DNA of 64,000 bases from Rhodobacteraceae bacterium DSL-40 (GCA_003258405.1 QKPN01000001.1:372001-436000), one strand, 5' to 3'. Positions 1 to 9,334 are shown, counted from the first letter of the stretch. The notes: generated by a model not told the origin, from the letters alone. Numbers and translations: made by a program.

Positions 1-926
1 ACGGCAGCGAGCAGGTCGTCCGTGCCGGGCGAGAGCCAGCGCCAGTCCGCCATCCGGCCACGGAACCAGCTCCGCTGGCGCTTGGAAAACTGCCGCGTCG
101 CAATGACGGCCTCGAGGATCGCCGTCTCGAGGTCGATCGCGCCGTCGAGATGGGCGAAGAGCTGCTCGGCGCCGAGCGCGCGGGCCGACGGCAGATCGCG
201 CGGCGTGCCGGCCGCCAGGAACGCCCGGCATTCCGCCAGCGCACCCTCGGGCACCATCCGCCGGAACCGCGCCTCGACGGCACGGTGCTGCACCGGGATC
301 TCCGGGCTCAGAACGATCGCATCGCAGGCCGCGCGCGGCAGCAACGGCGGCGGCGTCTCGTCCTGCCAGGAGGAGAGGGGACGGCCCGTGCTGACAAGCA
401 CCTCCCAGGCCCGCTGTACGCGCACAGGATTGGCCCGGTCCATGCGCCCGTACGTACGGTGGTCTCTGGCGGCAAGCTCGCTCAGCATGCCGCTGAGGAG
501 TCCGCTGTCGATGCGCCTCTGAGAATCCGCGCGCACCTCCGGATCGATCTCCGGGATCTCGGCCAGTCCTTCGGTCAGCGCCGAGAGATAAAGCCCGGTG
601 CCGCCGACGATCACCGGACGCTGGCCACGGGCCGCAAGCCGCTCGAGCAGCGCCGCAACGTCGCGCAGCCAGGCGCCGACCGAGTGCCGCGTGCGGGCAT
701 CGACCGTGCCGTAGAGCGCGTGCGGCACCCGGGCACAGTCGGCCTCGGAGGGCCGCGCCGACAGCACGCGCCAGCAATCGTAGACCTGCAGCGCATCGGC
801 ATTGATCACACAGCCGTCGTCACGCTCGGCAATACGCATCGCCAGCTCGGATTTACCGCTGGCGGTCGGACCGGCGATCAGAACCGGCCTGCGCCCATAT
901 ATAACATAATCTTCGTTATACGACAC
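1..926 (-). CDS. miaA: tRNA dimethylallyltransferase MiaA (C-terminus outside window)
   Basis: Transfers a dimethylallyl group to the N6 of A37 in tRNAs that read UNN codons; cytosolic. The P-loop GPTASGKS lies at residues 19-26, followed by a NADALQVY motif, GGTGLYLSAL, and the family's C-terminal TRQFSKRQRSWFR motif close to the window edge. About 308 codons are present and the gene runs off the left end, so only the tail is missing. No ATG precedes the P-loop in frame. A GTG at 926, directly after an in-frame stop, is the only plausible start and leaves a short N-terminal extension. The upstream region is about 160 bases long and shared with the end of the META-domain gene. The family call is secure; the start is less so. 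Confidence 0.93.
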   Translation of the reverse strand, partial: MSYNEDYVIYGRRPVLIAGPTASGKSELAMRIAERDDGCVINADALQVYDCWRVLSARPSEADCARVPHALYGTVDARTRHSVGAWLRDVAALLERLAARGQRPVIVGGTGLYLSALTEGLAEIPEIDPEVRADSQRRIDSGLLSGMLSELAARDHRTYGRMDRANPVRVQRAWEVLVSTGRPLSSWQDETPPPLLPRAACDAIVLSPEIPVQHRAVEARFRRMVPEGALAECRAFLAAGTPRDLPSARALGAEQLFAHLDGAIDLETAILEAVIATRQFSKRQRSWFRGRMADWRWLSPGTDDLLAA

Positions 927-1087
927 TTATCCCATTCCCGGCCGGGATCTTCTCATAGGCCCGAAGGAAGCTTGCAACCCTGCCGGATGGCCATCGCTGC
1001 GGGCCGATACAGGCCGTCCTGCCACCCGCGCCGCGCCTTTCCGCCACCGGGATGCCGCCACAGGCCGCCACCCGCCCGGACCCGGCC

Positions 1088-2275
1088 CTAGTTGAGCGAT
1101 ACGGCCTGAAACTCGGCGATCACCGCGCCCGTCTCGTCGACAAGGCACATCTTGTCGCCGGAGATCGTCCACCGCCGGGCCTGCAGGATGGTGTCCGCCA
1201 GCAGCCTCTCCCATCCGTCCAGCGGCGGCGGACAGGCCATCCGCGTCGACGCCGCCCCCTTGCCGAAGGAAATCGCGTCACCGTCCACCGAATAGCTGCC
1301 CAGAATCTGGTTGCACCCCACCGTGGCCGTAAACCTGTCCTCGTCGTCCCCGAGCAGGATCAGATGCGGATCCTTGCCGCCCTCCGGCACCTGGATCTCG
1401 GTCTCCCCGAGCTTCAGGATCTTCCAGTAGGTGTTGGTCAGCCCCACCTCCCGCGTCGCACGATCGCAGGACACGTCCGGCCAGACCCCGATGAAGCGAT
1501 TGACCACCACAACGTCCTTCTCGTCGCCGCTCCCGTCCGTGCCGGGGCGCTGCTCGAGGTCGCCGTCGAAGGTCGCAAAGATCGACAGCCCCGGCTCGCG
1601 CCCTGCGGCGAGATAGGCATGCTCGAGCGCGGCGTAATCGCCTTCCTCCGAAATCGGAAAGGTCATGCCGCTGCTGCATTGCTGAAAACTCGCGCCATCC
1701 GCGGCATAGGTCACGAGACCCTGCATCGACGGCTCGCGCTCCGGCTTCGGCACCGCCGCGTCCGTCGCTTCGCCCTGGCCGGTCATCGCGGCCTCGGGCG
1801 TGGCATCCACCGCCGTGCCGCTCGCCTGGGCCACGAAGACGCCGGTCTCGCCGCGCAGTCCGAGCAGATCGCCGTTCCGCGCCGCCAGCATCACCATGCC
1901 GACATCGACATGATCCGAGGCGCCGCCCGTCAGCACCGGATAGATCGTGTCCGAGGTAAAGCGCAGCCGCCCCGCGACCTCCACCGTGGCGCGCACGGAA
2001 TAGACGTGATCCTCCAGGATCGAATTCGGATCAAACGGGATCGTGAAACGGATCGACGGCCCGCCGGGCCCGGCAATCGAGACGCGCCCGAGCTCGACCG
2101 GAAGCGTGTCCGCGAGCGTGATGTCGAGCAGCCGTGCCTCGAATACCGCTTCGGTGGGCAGTGTGATCGTCTCCCGGTAGCTCGCAGTGCCGCTCACAAG
2201 CGACGGTTTTGCCGATACGGGCGCGAGCGCGAGGACAAAGACCCCGAATACGGCGTAAAACCTTCGCCAGTTCAT
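1088..2275 (-). CDS. Secreted YbaY/YscW-like and META (HslJ-like) domain protein
   Basis: 395-residue exported protein of unknown role, probably envelope stress or outer-surface related. It has an N-terminal signal peptide (positive MNWRR, hydrophobic stretch, cut near VSA-KP). A beta-rich domain at about 25-130 resembles YbaY/YscW, a cysteine-containing middle segment (FQQCSSGMTF) sits at about 185-260, and a C-terminal META domain with NTYW, GCNQILGSY and a conserved ACPPP-type cysteine lies at about 275-390. The start at 2275 was chosen because it gives a clean signal peptide; the frame is open 22 codons further upstream. Cysteines in both later domains could form disulfides in the periplasm. 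The domain calls rest on motif recognition, so the function is left open. Confidence 0.75.
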   Translation of the reverse strand: MNWRRFYAVFGVFVLALAPVSAKPSLVSGTASYRETITLPTEAVFEARLLDITLADTLPVELGRVSIAGPGGPSIRFTIPFDPNSILEDHVYSVRATVEVAGRLRFTSDTIYPVLTGGASDHVDVGMVMLAARNGDLLGLRGETGVFVAQASGTAVDATPEAAMTGQGEATDAAVPKPEREPSMQGLVTYAADGASFQQCSSGMTFPISEEGDYAALEHAYLAAGREPGLSIFATFDGDLEQRPGTDGSGDEKDVVVVNRFIGVWPDVSCDRATREVGLTNTYWKILKLGETEIQVPEGGKDPHLILLGDDEDRFTATVGCNQILGSYSVDGDAISFGKGAASTRMACPPPLDGWERLLADTILQARRWTISGDKMCLVDETGAVIAEFQAVSLN

Positions 2276-2449
2276 GTCTGTTCGCCATTCTTGCCTACCC
2301 CGCCCGTTCTTCAACTTGACAGGAATTGTGGAGATGGCCAATCCCCTACACAGAGTAAACTGAATTTTTCGCGACTACTTTCGTCGGATTTGACAAGTCC
2401 GTGAACCGCCCCGCCCGGTATTCGGCGAAGCGGCCGGATCGCGCCGGGC

Positions 2450-3190
2450 TCAGAGCTGAGCCATGACCTCTTCCGAAATCTCGAAATTCGCCGTCACGGT
2501 CTGCACGTCGTCATCGTCCTCGAGCGCCTCGATGAGGCCCATGAGCGTCTGCGCCGCGTCGAGATCGAGCTCGGTGGTGGTCTGCGGCCGCCAGACGAGC
2601 TTCGTGCTCTCCGCCTCGCCGAGCACAGCTTCGAGCGCGGTCGAGACATCGTTGAGATCGGTGTCGGCGCACCAGATCACGTGCTCCTCCTCGCCGCTCT
2701 CCACATCCTCGGCCCCGGCCTCGAGCGCGGCCATCATCACGTCATCCTCGGAACCCGCGGCGGCCGCATAGACGATCTGGCCCTTGCGGTCGAACATGAA
2801 GCTCACCGAGCCGGTCTCGCCGAGATTGCCGCCGCGCTTTGTGAAGGTCGAGCGCACGTTCGAGGCGGTGCGGTTGCGGTTGTCGGTCATCGCCTCGACG
2901 ATGATCGCCACCCCGTTCGGCCCGTAGCCCTCGTAGCGGATTTCCTCGTAGTTCTCCGCATCTCCACCGGCGGCCTTCTTGATGGCCCGGTCGATATTGT
3001 CCTTGGGCATCGAGCTGGCCTTGGCCTCCTTCACGGCGAGGCGCAGGCGCGGGTTCTTGTCCGGATCGGGATCGCCCATCTTGGCGGCGACGGTGATCTC
3101 CTTGGAAAGTTTCGAGAACAGCTTCGAGCGCGCCGCATCCTGGCGCCCCTTGCGATGCTGGATGTTGGCCCATTTGGAATGCCCGGCCAT
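2450..3190 (-). CDS. yebC: YebC/PmpR (TACO1-like) family protein
   Basis: 246 residues, the usual family length. It begins with the diagnostic [14 protein letters not shown] and carries the [14 protein letters not shown] and [18 protein letters not shown] segments. Members were long called transcriptional regulators; recent work on YebC and TACO1 proteins supports a ribosome-associated translation role, so either label may be met. It is cytosolic and monocistronic here. A sigma-70-like promoter (TTGATG, 18 bases, TATAAG) lies just upstream on the minus strand. The stop codon lies inside an imperfect inverted repeat (GGCTCA/TGAGCC). Confidence 0.95.
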   Translation of the reverse strand: MAGHSKWANIQHRKGRQDAARSKLFSKLSKEITVAAKMGDPDPDKNPRLRLAVKEAKASSMPKDNIDRAIKKAAGGDAENYEEIRYEGYGPNGVAIIVEAMTDNRNRTASNVRSTFTKRGGNLGETGSVSFMFDRKGQIVYAAAAGSEDDVMMAALEAGAEDVESGEEEHVIWCADTDLNDVSTALEAVLGEAESTKLVWRPQTTTELDLDAAQTLMGLIEALEDDDDVQTVTANFEISEEVMAQL

Positions 3191-3228
3191 GGGATGCTCC
3201 GTTGGATATCTGAAGATGGATGGCGCGC

Positions 3229-3258
3229 CTTATAGGCTGGCGCAGGCCCCGTCATCAA
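3229..3258 (-). promoter_or_regulatory. Predicted promoter of yebC
   Basis: On the minus strand, TTGATG (3258-3253) is followed after 18 bases by TATAAG (3234-3229). This is a good match to housekeeping elements, about 40 bases before the yebC start. Seen by eye, not tested. Confidence 0.5.
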
Positions 3259-3283
3259 CCCCCGAGAGACGCAGGGGCGCCCG

Positions 3284-5071
3284 TCATGCGGGCACCAGCG
3301 GCCAGAAGACCGGGATGAGAAGACAGGATGCGACCCACATCAGGAGGTTGAGAGGAATGCCGACGCGGAAATAGTCGGTGAACCGATAGCCGCCCGGCCC
3401 GTAGACCAGCGTGTTGGTCTGGTAGCCGATCGGCGTCGAGAAGCTCGCCGACGCCGCGAACATCACCGCCACCACCAGCGGCCGCGGGTCGAGCCCGAGC
3501 TCGTGGGCGAGCGTGATGGCAAGCGGCGTGATGACCACCGCCACCGCATTGTTGGTCACGATCTCGGTCAGCAGCATCGACATGCCATAGAGCGCAAAGA
3601 GCACGACGATCGGCGGCAGCTCCCGCAGGGTCGGGGCAATCGCCCCCACGATGAGATCCATCGCGCCTGAATTCTCGAGCCCTGCCCCGACGGCCAGCAT
3701 CGCGAAGATCAGCGTCATGAGCTGGGCGTTCACGTTCGCATAGCACTCGTCGGTGTCCATGATCCGGATCAGCAGCACCGCGGCGACGCCCACCAGCGCC
3801 AGAATGTGGATCGGCGCGACATTGAAGGCGGCAAGCCCCACCACCGCGGCGAGAATCCCCACCATGAGCGGCGCCCAGCCGCGCTTGTAGGGACGTTCGC
3901 TCGGTTCGGAGATGTCGACGAGATCGACCTCGGAGGCGAGCCGCCGGATGTCTTCCGGCGCCCCCTCGAGCAGCAGCGTGTCCCCGACCCGGACCACCAC
4001 ATCGTCGAGCTGCCGGCCGATGTTCTGGTTTCTGCGATGGACGGCAAGGGGATAGACGCCGTAGCGGCGGCGCAGCCTCAGGCTCCCGAGGGAGCGGCCG
4101 ACGAGCTTGCAATCGGGCGAGATCAGCGCCTCGACCGTGGTCGTCGTCTTCGACCCGACCCGGTCCACCAGCGTCACCTTGTTCGAATCCTTGAGCCCGA
4201 GCAGCTCCTTCATGTCGGTGCGCAGCACCACCCGGTCGCCCTCGCCCAGCGTCACGTCGGGAAAATCCCGCCGCAGCGACTCGTCGCCGCGCAGCAGGTC
4301 GATGACCCGTGTGCCCTCATGCTTGAAGAGCGCCACATCCATCACCCGCTGGCCGATGAGCGGCGAGCCCTCCGGCACCACCACCTCGGTGAAGAAGCGC
4401 ATCCGCTTGCGCGGCCCGAGCAGATCGGCCATCGAATCCCGGTCCGGCAGCAGGTAGCGCCCAATGGTCGCCAGATAGACGATGCCGATGAGCGCAAGCA
4501 TCACACCGAGCGGCGCGATCTCGAAGAGCGTGAAGGGCTCGAGCCCCGAACGGCGGGCCACCCCGTCGACGAGCAGGTTCGTCGAGGTCCCGATCAGCGT
4601 GCAGAGCCCGCCCATGATCGTGATATAGGAGAGCGGAATCAGCAGCTTGGAGGGCGCGAGCCCGAAGGATTGCGCCAGCTGGATCACGATCGGGATCATC
4701 ACGACCACGATGGGCGTGTTGTTCATGAAGGCCGACGCGCCCGCCGTCACGATCGCCAGCGCCGCGAGCGTTCGTCGCGGTCGCTCCGTCGCATGGCGCG
4801 TGACGAGCAGCGAGAGATTGGCGAGCACCCCCGTGCGGATCAGCCCGCCCGAGAGGATGAACATCGCCGCGATCGTCCAGGGCGCGGGGTTTGCGAAGAC
4901 CTCCAGCACATCGTCCACCGGCAGCACACCCGCCACCAGCAGCGCCACCGCCGCCCCCATCGCCGTCACCTCCGGCGGATAGACCTCCCGGACGAAGAGG
5001 CCGAACATCACCACCAGCACGACCAGCGTGTAGATCGGCGCAAACATTTCGTGGCTCAACAAGGCCGTCAC
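3284..5071 (-). CDS. SLC13/DASS-type permease with RCK_C domains
   Basis: 595-residue inner-membrane transporter, probably Na+-coupled for an anion such as sulfate or a dicarboxylate. Hydrophobic helices flank a soluble insert at about 225-385 holding two TrkA-C/RCK_C-like repeats (VVVPEGSPLIGQRV and a second LVGRSLGSLRLRR unit). Motifs MNNTPIVVV near 116 and GTSTNLLVDG near 160 match the substrate and sodium signatures of this family. GTG at 5071 was chosen because GGGGGAG lies just upstream; ATG at 5047 is an alternative, and the longer open frame upstream reads as non-coding. It stands between yebC and the phosphodiesterase gene with no clear operon partner. The substrate cannot be read from sequence. 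Confidence 0.85.
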   Translation of the reverse strand: MTALLSHEMFAPIYTLVVLVVMFGLFVREVYPPEVTAMGAAVALLVAGVLPVDDVLEVFANPAPWTIAAMFILSGGLIRTGVLANLSLLVTRHATERPRRTLAALAIVTAGASAFMNNTPIVVVMIPIVIQLAQSFGLAPSKLLIPLSYITIMGGLCTLIGTSTNLLVDGVARRSGLEPFTLFEIAPLGVMLALIGIVYLATIGRYLLPDRDSMADLLGPRKRMRFFTEVVVPEGSPLIGQRVMDVALFKHEGTRVIDLLRGDESLRRDFPDVTLGEGDRVVLRTDMKELLGLKDSNKVTLVDRVGSKTTTTVEALISPDCKLVGRSLGSLRLRRRYGVYPLAVHRRNQNIGRQLDDVVVRVGDTLLLEGAPEDIRRLASEVDLVDISEPSERPYKRGWAPLMVGILAAVVGLAAFNVAPIHILALVGVAAVLLIRIMDTDECYANVNAQLMTLIFAMLAVGAGLENSGAMDLIVGAIAPTLRELPPIVVLFALYGMSMLLTEIVTNNAVAVVITPLAITLAHELGLDPRPLVVAVMFAASASFSTPIGYQTNTLVYGPGGYRFTDYFRVGIPLNLLMWVASCLLIPVFWPLVPA

Positions 5072-5210
5072 CCGTGACTCCCCCAGTACATACCCACCAT
5101 ACCCGGATCTCCGGGCCACAAGACCGTCGGCCACCTTGCCCCAACGCCGCGGCGCACTCAAGGGCACCTGATGCCGCCGCGCTCGCGGCCGCACCTGCGT
5201 GGCAGTTCAA

Positions 5211-6035
5211 TCACCCCTGCTCCACCGGCCCCGACGGCGCGAGCCGCCCGCCGACCCGCACCGGCACCACGCGGAGCGCCCGCCCGGTGCCCGCCTCGGT
5301 CTCGACGAAGATGCCCGAAAGCGTCGCCTCGCCATTGGCCGGCGTGAAGCGCGCTTTCGTCATGCCGGTGACGAACCGGGTGATCGGCTCGAGCTTGTCC
5401 ATGCCGATGACGCTGTCGTAATCGCCGCACATGCCGGCATCGGTCAGATAGCCGGTGCCCTTGGCGAGGATCTGCGCATCGCCCGTCGGCACATGGGTGT
5501 GGGTGCCGACGACGAGGCTCGCCCGCCCGTCGCACCAGTGCCCCATCGCCATCTTCTCCGAGGTCGCCTCGGCGTGGAAATCGACGATCACCGCATCCGC
5601 CACCCGGCCGAGCGGCGCCTCGCGCAGCGCGGCATCGACGGCGGAGAACGGATCGTCGAAGGGCCGCTTCATGAAGACCTGCCCCAGGATCTGCACCACG
5701 AGCACCTTGCGGCCGCCCGGCGCATCGAAGAGCCGCACGCCCTTGCCCGGCGCCGTCTTGGCATAGTTCACCGGCCGCAGCACCCGCCGGTCCTGCTCCA
5801 CATGCGAGAGCATGTCGCGCTGATCGAAGGCGTGATCGCCCAGCGTGAGGCAGTCCGCACCCGCTTCGAGCAGCAACTGGGCATGCGCCGCCGTCAGCCC
5901 CATGCCGCCGGAGGCGTTCTCGCCGTTGACCACCACGAAGTCGAGCCGCCAGTCCTTGCGCAGGCGCGGGAGCGTCTCGCTCACCGCCTTGCGCCCCGCG
6001 CGGCCCATCACGTCACCAAGAAAAAGAAGTCTCAT
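5211..6035 (-). CDS. TIGR00282/YmdB-type metallophosphoesterase
   Basis: 274 residues, full length. Metal-binding motifs appear in order: LGDVMGRAG near the N-terminus (D8), NGENASGGMG, LGDHAFDQ, VDFHAEATSEK and GTHTHVPTGD. The family includes Bacillus YmdB, a dinuclear-metal phosphodiesterase acting on 2',3'-cAMP and influencing RNA turnover; the substrate in this organism is unknown. ATG 6035 has AAGG seven bases upstream and is preferred over the in-frame GTG at 6041. The product is cytosolic. It may be co-transcribed with the TauE/SafE gene 78 bases upstream, which lies on the same strand, but no functional link is evident. Confidence 0.88.
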   Translation of the reverse strand: MRLLFLGDVMGRAGRKAVSETLPRLRKDWRLDFVVVNGENASGGMGLTAAHAQLLLEAGADCLTLGDHAFDQRDMLSHVEQDRRVLRPVNYAKTAPGKGVRLFDAPGGRKVLVVQILGQVFMKRPFDDPFSAVDAALREAPLGRVADAVIVDFHAEATSEKMAMGHWCDGRASLVVGTHTHVPTGDAQILAKGTGYLTDAGMCGDYDSVIGMDKLEPITRFVTGMTKARFTPANGEATLSGIFVETEAGTGRALRVVPVRVGGRLAPSGPVEQG

Positions 6036-6113
6036 TCGCACGCCTTATCGTGCCGCCCCGGGCCGGGCAAGAGGCGCCCGCGCGCCCTGCCCGGCCCCGC
6101 GCGCAATCCCGCC

Positions 6114-6944
6114 TCAGCCGCCGAGCGCCTTTCGCAGCATGTTGAGCGCGGTAAGGATGATGAAGGCGGCAAAGACCCGCCGCAGCGGCTTGGGATCGAG
6201 CGCATGGGCAAGCCGCACCCCCCAGGGCGCCGTCACCATGGTGACCGCCACCACGACCAGGAACGCCGGCAGGTTCACCAGCCCGACCGTGAAGGGCGGC
6301 CGGCCCGGCGCATCCCAGCCCGTGAACAGGAACGCCGTGACCGAGGGCAGCGCGATCACCAGCCCGAAGCCCGAGGCCGTCGCCACCGCATTGTGGATCT
6401 TCACGCCATAAAGCCGCATCAGTGGCACCCCGAAACTGCCGCCGCCGATCCCCATCAGCACCGAGATGAAGCCGATCGCCGCCGAGGTGACGGCCCGGCC
6501 GATCCCGCGCGGCATCTCGGTGCCGAGCTGCCAGCTCTCGCGGCCGAAGCCGATATAGAGCCCGACGAGCGTGCCGAGCACGCCGAAGATCATCATGAGC
6601 GAGGCGGTCTTGAGCCCGCTCGCCGCGAAGACGCCGACAAGCGCCCCCACCGCGATCCCCGGCGCCCAGGCCTTGAGAATGTCCCAGCGCACCGCGCCCT
6701 TGCGGTTGTGGCTCCTGAGCGACCGGGCCGAGGTGAAGACGATGGTCGCCAGCGAGGTCGCGAGGCAGACCTGCATCACCTGCGGCCCGTCATAGCCGAG
6801 CGCGATGAAGGTGTAGAGGAAGGCGGGCACCAGGATGATGCCGCCGCCGACCCCGAGCAGACCTGCAACGATCCCGGCCAGCGCGCCGATGGCGATGAGC
6901 AGGCCGAGAAAGGGAAGAAGCTGGGACGGATCGGGCATGGGCAT
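6114..6944 (-). CDS. TauE/SafE (TSUP) family permease
   Basis: 276-residue polytopic membrane protein with about eight hydrophobic segments. The two-fold family signature is clear: GIVAGLLGVGGGIILVPAF near residue 25 and GFISVLMGIGGGSFGVPLM in the second half. Characterised members export sulfite or sulfoacetate, or move other sulfur compounds. There are no sulfur genes nearby to support a specific substrate. The start was set at MPMPDPSQ (6944), since the upstream in-frame residues are polar and lack membrane character; 6938 is equally possible. It lies just before the YmdB-like gene and could be its operon partner. Confidence 0.85.
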   Translation of the reverse strand: MPMPDPSQLLPFLGLLIAIGALAGIVAGLLGVGGGIILVPAFLYTFIALGYDGPQVMQVCLATSLATIVFTSARSLRSHNRKGAVRWDILKAWAPGIAVGALVGVFAASGLKTASLMMIFGVLGTLVGLYIGFGRESWQLGTEMPRGIGRAVTSAAIGFISVLMGIGGGSFGVPLMRLYGVKIHNAVATASGFGLVIALPSVTAFLFTGWDAPGRPPFTVGLVNLPAFLVVVAVTMVTAPWGVRLAHALDPKPLRRVFAAFIILTALNMLRKALGG

Positions 6945-7040
6945 GGCCGCGGACACTCGCACTTGCAAAAGACCTCGGCCCAAGCCCTAGCCCACCGGCG
7001 GCGCGGGATAAAGAGCCGCAGCGCCGCAGCGCCGCAGGGC

Positions 7041-7544
7041 TCAGCGCATCCCGCCGGCCTGCCGCTCGCGCCAGCCCGAGACGAGCGCCACCGTGATCCC
7101 GAAGAGCAGATGGCCCGCGAGCGAGGCCCAGGCGAGGCTCCCGAAACCGAGGAAGGCGGGCAGCCCGGCGAGGAGATGCGCCATCACATAGAGCGCGAAG
7201 ACCCAGAGCCCGAGCCCGAAGCCCGCGCCCGCGAGCACGAGCGGCAGTCCGGGCAGCAGCGCGCGCTGGAGCGGCCGGGCGATGAAGAGCCAGCCGAGCG
7301 GATAGCAGACCACGCCGACAAAGGCATGGATCGCCTCGGCCAGCGGCCAGTTGCGGAAGCCGAAGACCGATTGCACCAGCGCCGCGGGCTGCAGCGGCCC
7401 GCCGACCAGCAGCGGCGTGATCCCGCGCGCCCAGACCTCCCAGACGAGATCCGCGGCAAGCCCGGAGAGCAGCACGGTGAAAAGAAGCGTGCGCCCGGCA
7501 ACAGGAAACAGGGGCCGCGGCGCGGCCTGAGGCATCATGGTCAT
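7041..7544 (-). CDS. Unrecognised four-helix membrane protein
   Basis: 167 residues with four predicted membrane segments at about 18-35, 68-85, 95-118 and 135-155. It contains conserved-looking polar or aromatic positions (DLVWEVW near 32, NWPLAEAIHAFVG near 65). I do not recognise the family. The start at 7544 has GGAGA eight bases upstream. It sits 69 bases after the TPR gene on the same strand and could be its second cistron. The real-gene call rests on the ribosome site, strong third-position GC bias and clear membrane topology. Confidence 0.7.
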   Translation of the reverse strand: MTMMPQAAPRPLFPVAGRTLLFTVLLSGLAADLVWEVWARGITPLLVGGPLQPAALVQSVFGFRNWPLAEAIHAFVGVVCYPLGWLFIARPLQRALLPGLPLVLAGAGFGLGLWVFALYVMAHLLAGLPAFLGFGSLAWASLAGHLLFGITVALVSGWRERQAGGMR

Positions 7545-7613
7545 GGGAAGGTCTCCGAAAGATCGCCCTGAATCAGGCGGTTGAAGGAAAGACTGAAAGC
7601 TCTGCGCGAGGGC

Positions 7614-8996
7614 CTACCCCGCCTGCGCCGCCTGCCGCCCCACGGCGGCAATCAGCGTATCCTCGGCCTTGAGCTGCGCCCGCGCCGCCCGGATGCGGGC
7701 GAATGCGCCCGCATCGCCATCGCGGCCCGCGAGATCGGCGAGCGCCAGAACGAAGAGATCGCGCTGCGCATTGCTGCCGCCGAGTTGCGGCAGACGCCGG
7801 AGCAGCGGCTCCAGATCGCGGCCCGCGCGCGTGTCGGTGCCGGCAATGGCGCGCGCCAGCGGCAGCCCCACCGCGCGGGCGATCTCCGCCTGTTCGCCCT
7901 GCCCCCGCGCCTTGCGCGCGATCGCCTCGAGCGCCTCCCGCGCCGCCACCCGCTCGCCCGCCGCAACCAGCGCCATCAGCCGGTGGAGTGCCGCGAACAT
8001 CAGCGTCGTGTCATTGGCCCGCGCCCGGCCGAGCGCCGCCAGCTCGTCCCACCGCGCCCCCACCGCGACGCCGCAGCGCTCGAGCCGCCAGAGCAGCGAG
8101 ACGGCGTTCGCCACGTCGCGGAAGTCATCCGTCGGCTCGGGCCGCACCTCGGCATCGTAAAGCGCCAGCACCCGGTCGTGTTCGCCCCGGTCGAGATGGA
8201 GCAGTGCCAGGTGCCAGGCCATGTGGAAGGAGAAGTTGTTGCAGCGCGACCAGTCCCGCCGCCCGGCTTCGAGCCAGGCGATCCCCGCCGCCGCATCCCC
8301 CGTCATTTCATGGACATGCCCGACCGCATGCATCCCCCAGGCGTCTTCGGGCTGCAACGCCACCGCCCGCCGCCCGATCGCTTCGGCCACCCGGTAGGCG
8401 CCGCTCTCCTCGAGCGCGAAGGCGTGGCAGCCGAGCAGGAACCCCGCCGCCGGATCCGTCTCGCGCCAGGCCTGCAGCATCCGCGTGCTCGCCGCGAGCA
8501 TCCCCGGCCCGTCGCCGATCATGAAGCGCAGCGCATGGGAGAGCTTGAACGGCAGGAACGCCGCCGGCCGCTCGGCGAAGCCCGCGTCGAGGCACTCCGC
8601 CGCGCGCCCGAACTGCCCGCCCGCGGCATGGCCGAGCGCCTCGACGAGCACACGCTCGTCCCGCGTGCCGCCATCCCGGCGCCGGAGCGCGCCGCGCGCG
8701 GCCTCGAGTGCCGCCTCGACCACCGGGCGGAGCTCGGCGCGGGCCAGCGTGAGATTGGCAAAGCCCTTGAGCGCCAGCCCCGCCACATGCTGCGGATCGG
8801 CCTCGAGCGCCCGGCCGAGATCGACGCCCGCATTCGGGCGATGCGCGCCGAGCCCGTGGACCGCCGCCTCGAAGGCCGCGAGCGCCTCGGGGCATGTCGT
8901 GCTCGTCACGAGGCCGTAGCGATCCTCCGACGTCATCAGCGAAACCGGTCCGGCGGCGGGCTCTGGGCGCATCATGTCCTTGGATCCTTGCGTCAT
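7614..8996 (-). CDS. TPR protein of the TTC38-like family
   Basis: 460 residues built of helical tetratricopeptide-like repeats. Pieces such as GFLLGCHAFALEESGAYRVA, PEDAWGMHAVGHVHEMTGD and SFHMAWHLALLHLDRGEHD match bacterial relatives of human TTC38. It has no signal peptide, so it is probably cytosolic and a protein-binding scaffold. Function is unknown in the family. A membrane protein gene follows 69 bases downstream. The upstream region holds three copies of an 11-bp palindromic motif (9024-9073) that could control this gene or be unrelated. The start at 8996 is the first ATG of the frame; internal methionines at 8 and 21 are possible. Confidence 0.8.
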   Translation of the reverse strand: MTQGSKDMMRPEPAAGPVSLMTSEDRYGLVTSTTCPEALAAFEAAVHGLGAHRPNAGVDLGRALEADPQHVAGLALKGFANLTLARAELRPVVEAALEAARGALRRRDGGTRDERVLVEALGHAAGGQFGRAAECLDAGFAERPAAFLPFKLSHALRFMIGDGPGMLAASTRMLQAWRETDPAAGFLLGCHAFALEESGAYRVAEAIGRRAVALQPEDAWGMHAVGHVHEMTGDAAAGIAWLEAGRRDWSRCNNFSFHMAWHLALLHLDRGEHDRVLALYDAEVRPEPTDDFRDVANAVSLLWRLERCGVAVGARWDELAALGRARANDTTLMFAALHRLMALVAAGERVAAREALEAIARKARGQGEQAEIARAVGLPLARAIAGTDTRAGRDLEPLLRRLPQLGGSNAQRDLFVLALADLAGRDGDAGAFARIRAARAQLKAEDTLIAAVGRQAAQAG

Positions 8997-9023
8997 GGAT
9001 ACGCCCGGCGGGCGCGGTCACAA

Positions 9024-9073
9024 GGCGTTACGGAGCCCGCGCTTTCCCCGTTACGCCCCGACCTCGTAACGCC
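9024..9073. repeat. Three copies of an imperfect 11-bp palindrome
   Basis: GGCGTTACGGA (9024-9034), CCCGTTACGCC (9047-9057) and CTCGTAACGCC (9063-9073) each match 9 of 11 positions of the palindrome GGCGTWACGCC. The outer pair also forms a 10-bp inverted repeat. Located 28-77 bases upstream of the TPR gene start, this looks like an operator array for an unknown regulator. Confidence 0.5.
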
Positions 9074-9223
9074 TGCGTGAGGGCCTGCGGGAGGGCCTGT
9101 GGGATCCATGCCGGGATCGCGGTGAAACGCTCCGCGAGATCCGCCCGGCGCCGAAGGCCGGCCCTGCGGCATTCATGATATGTTAACTACGAAAATCGAA
9201 TGATTTCAGAGGCGTTTTTTCGA

Positions 9224-9236
9224 TTTCACGGTGAAA
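9224..9236. promoter_or_regulatory. Palindrome TTTCAC-G-GTGAAA
   Basis: Perfect 13-base palindrome with a single central base, about 130 bases before hisA. The same palindrome with the complementary centre occurs at 49109-49121 downstream of parC. Possible binding site of an unknown regulator. Confidence 0.4.
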
Positions 9237-9305
9237 CGCCCCGTTTTCACGCCCCACCACCCCTGCCCCGGACCCCGCCTTTTGCCCGGTCGCCGCGCCG
9301 AGGTT

Positions 9306-9334
9306 TTGCATTCGCCGCAGGGCCGCGCTATCAG
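9306..9334 (+). promoter_or_regulatory. Predicted hisA promoter
   Basis: TTGCAT (9306-9311), 17 bases, TATCAG (9329-9334). Spacing is ideal and the start codon follows 29 bases later with GGAG as ribosome site. Confidence 0.5.

Noticed and set aside
2445-2466. Inverted repeat GGCTCA/TGAGCC at the yebC stop as a terminator
   Set aside because: Only six pairs, overlaps the stop codon and has no T-run.
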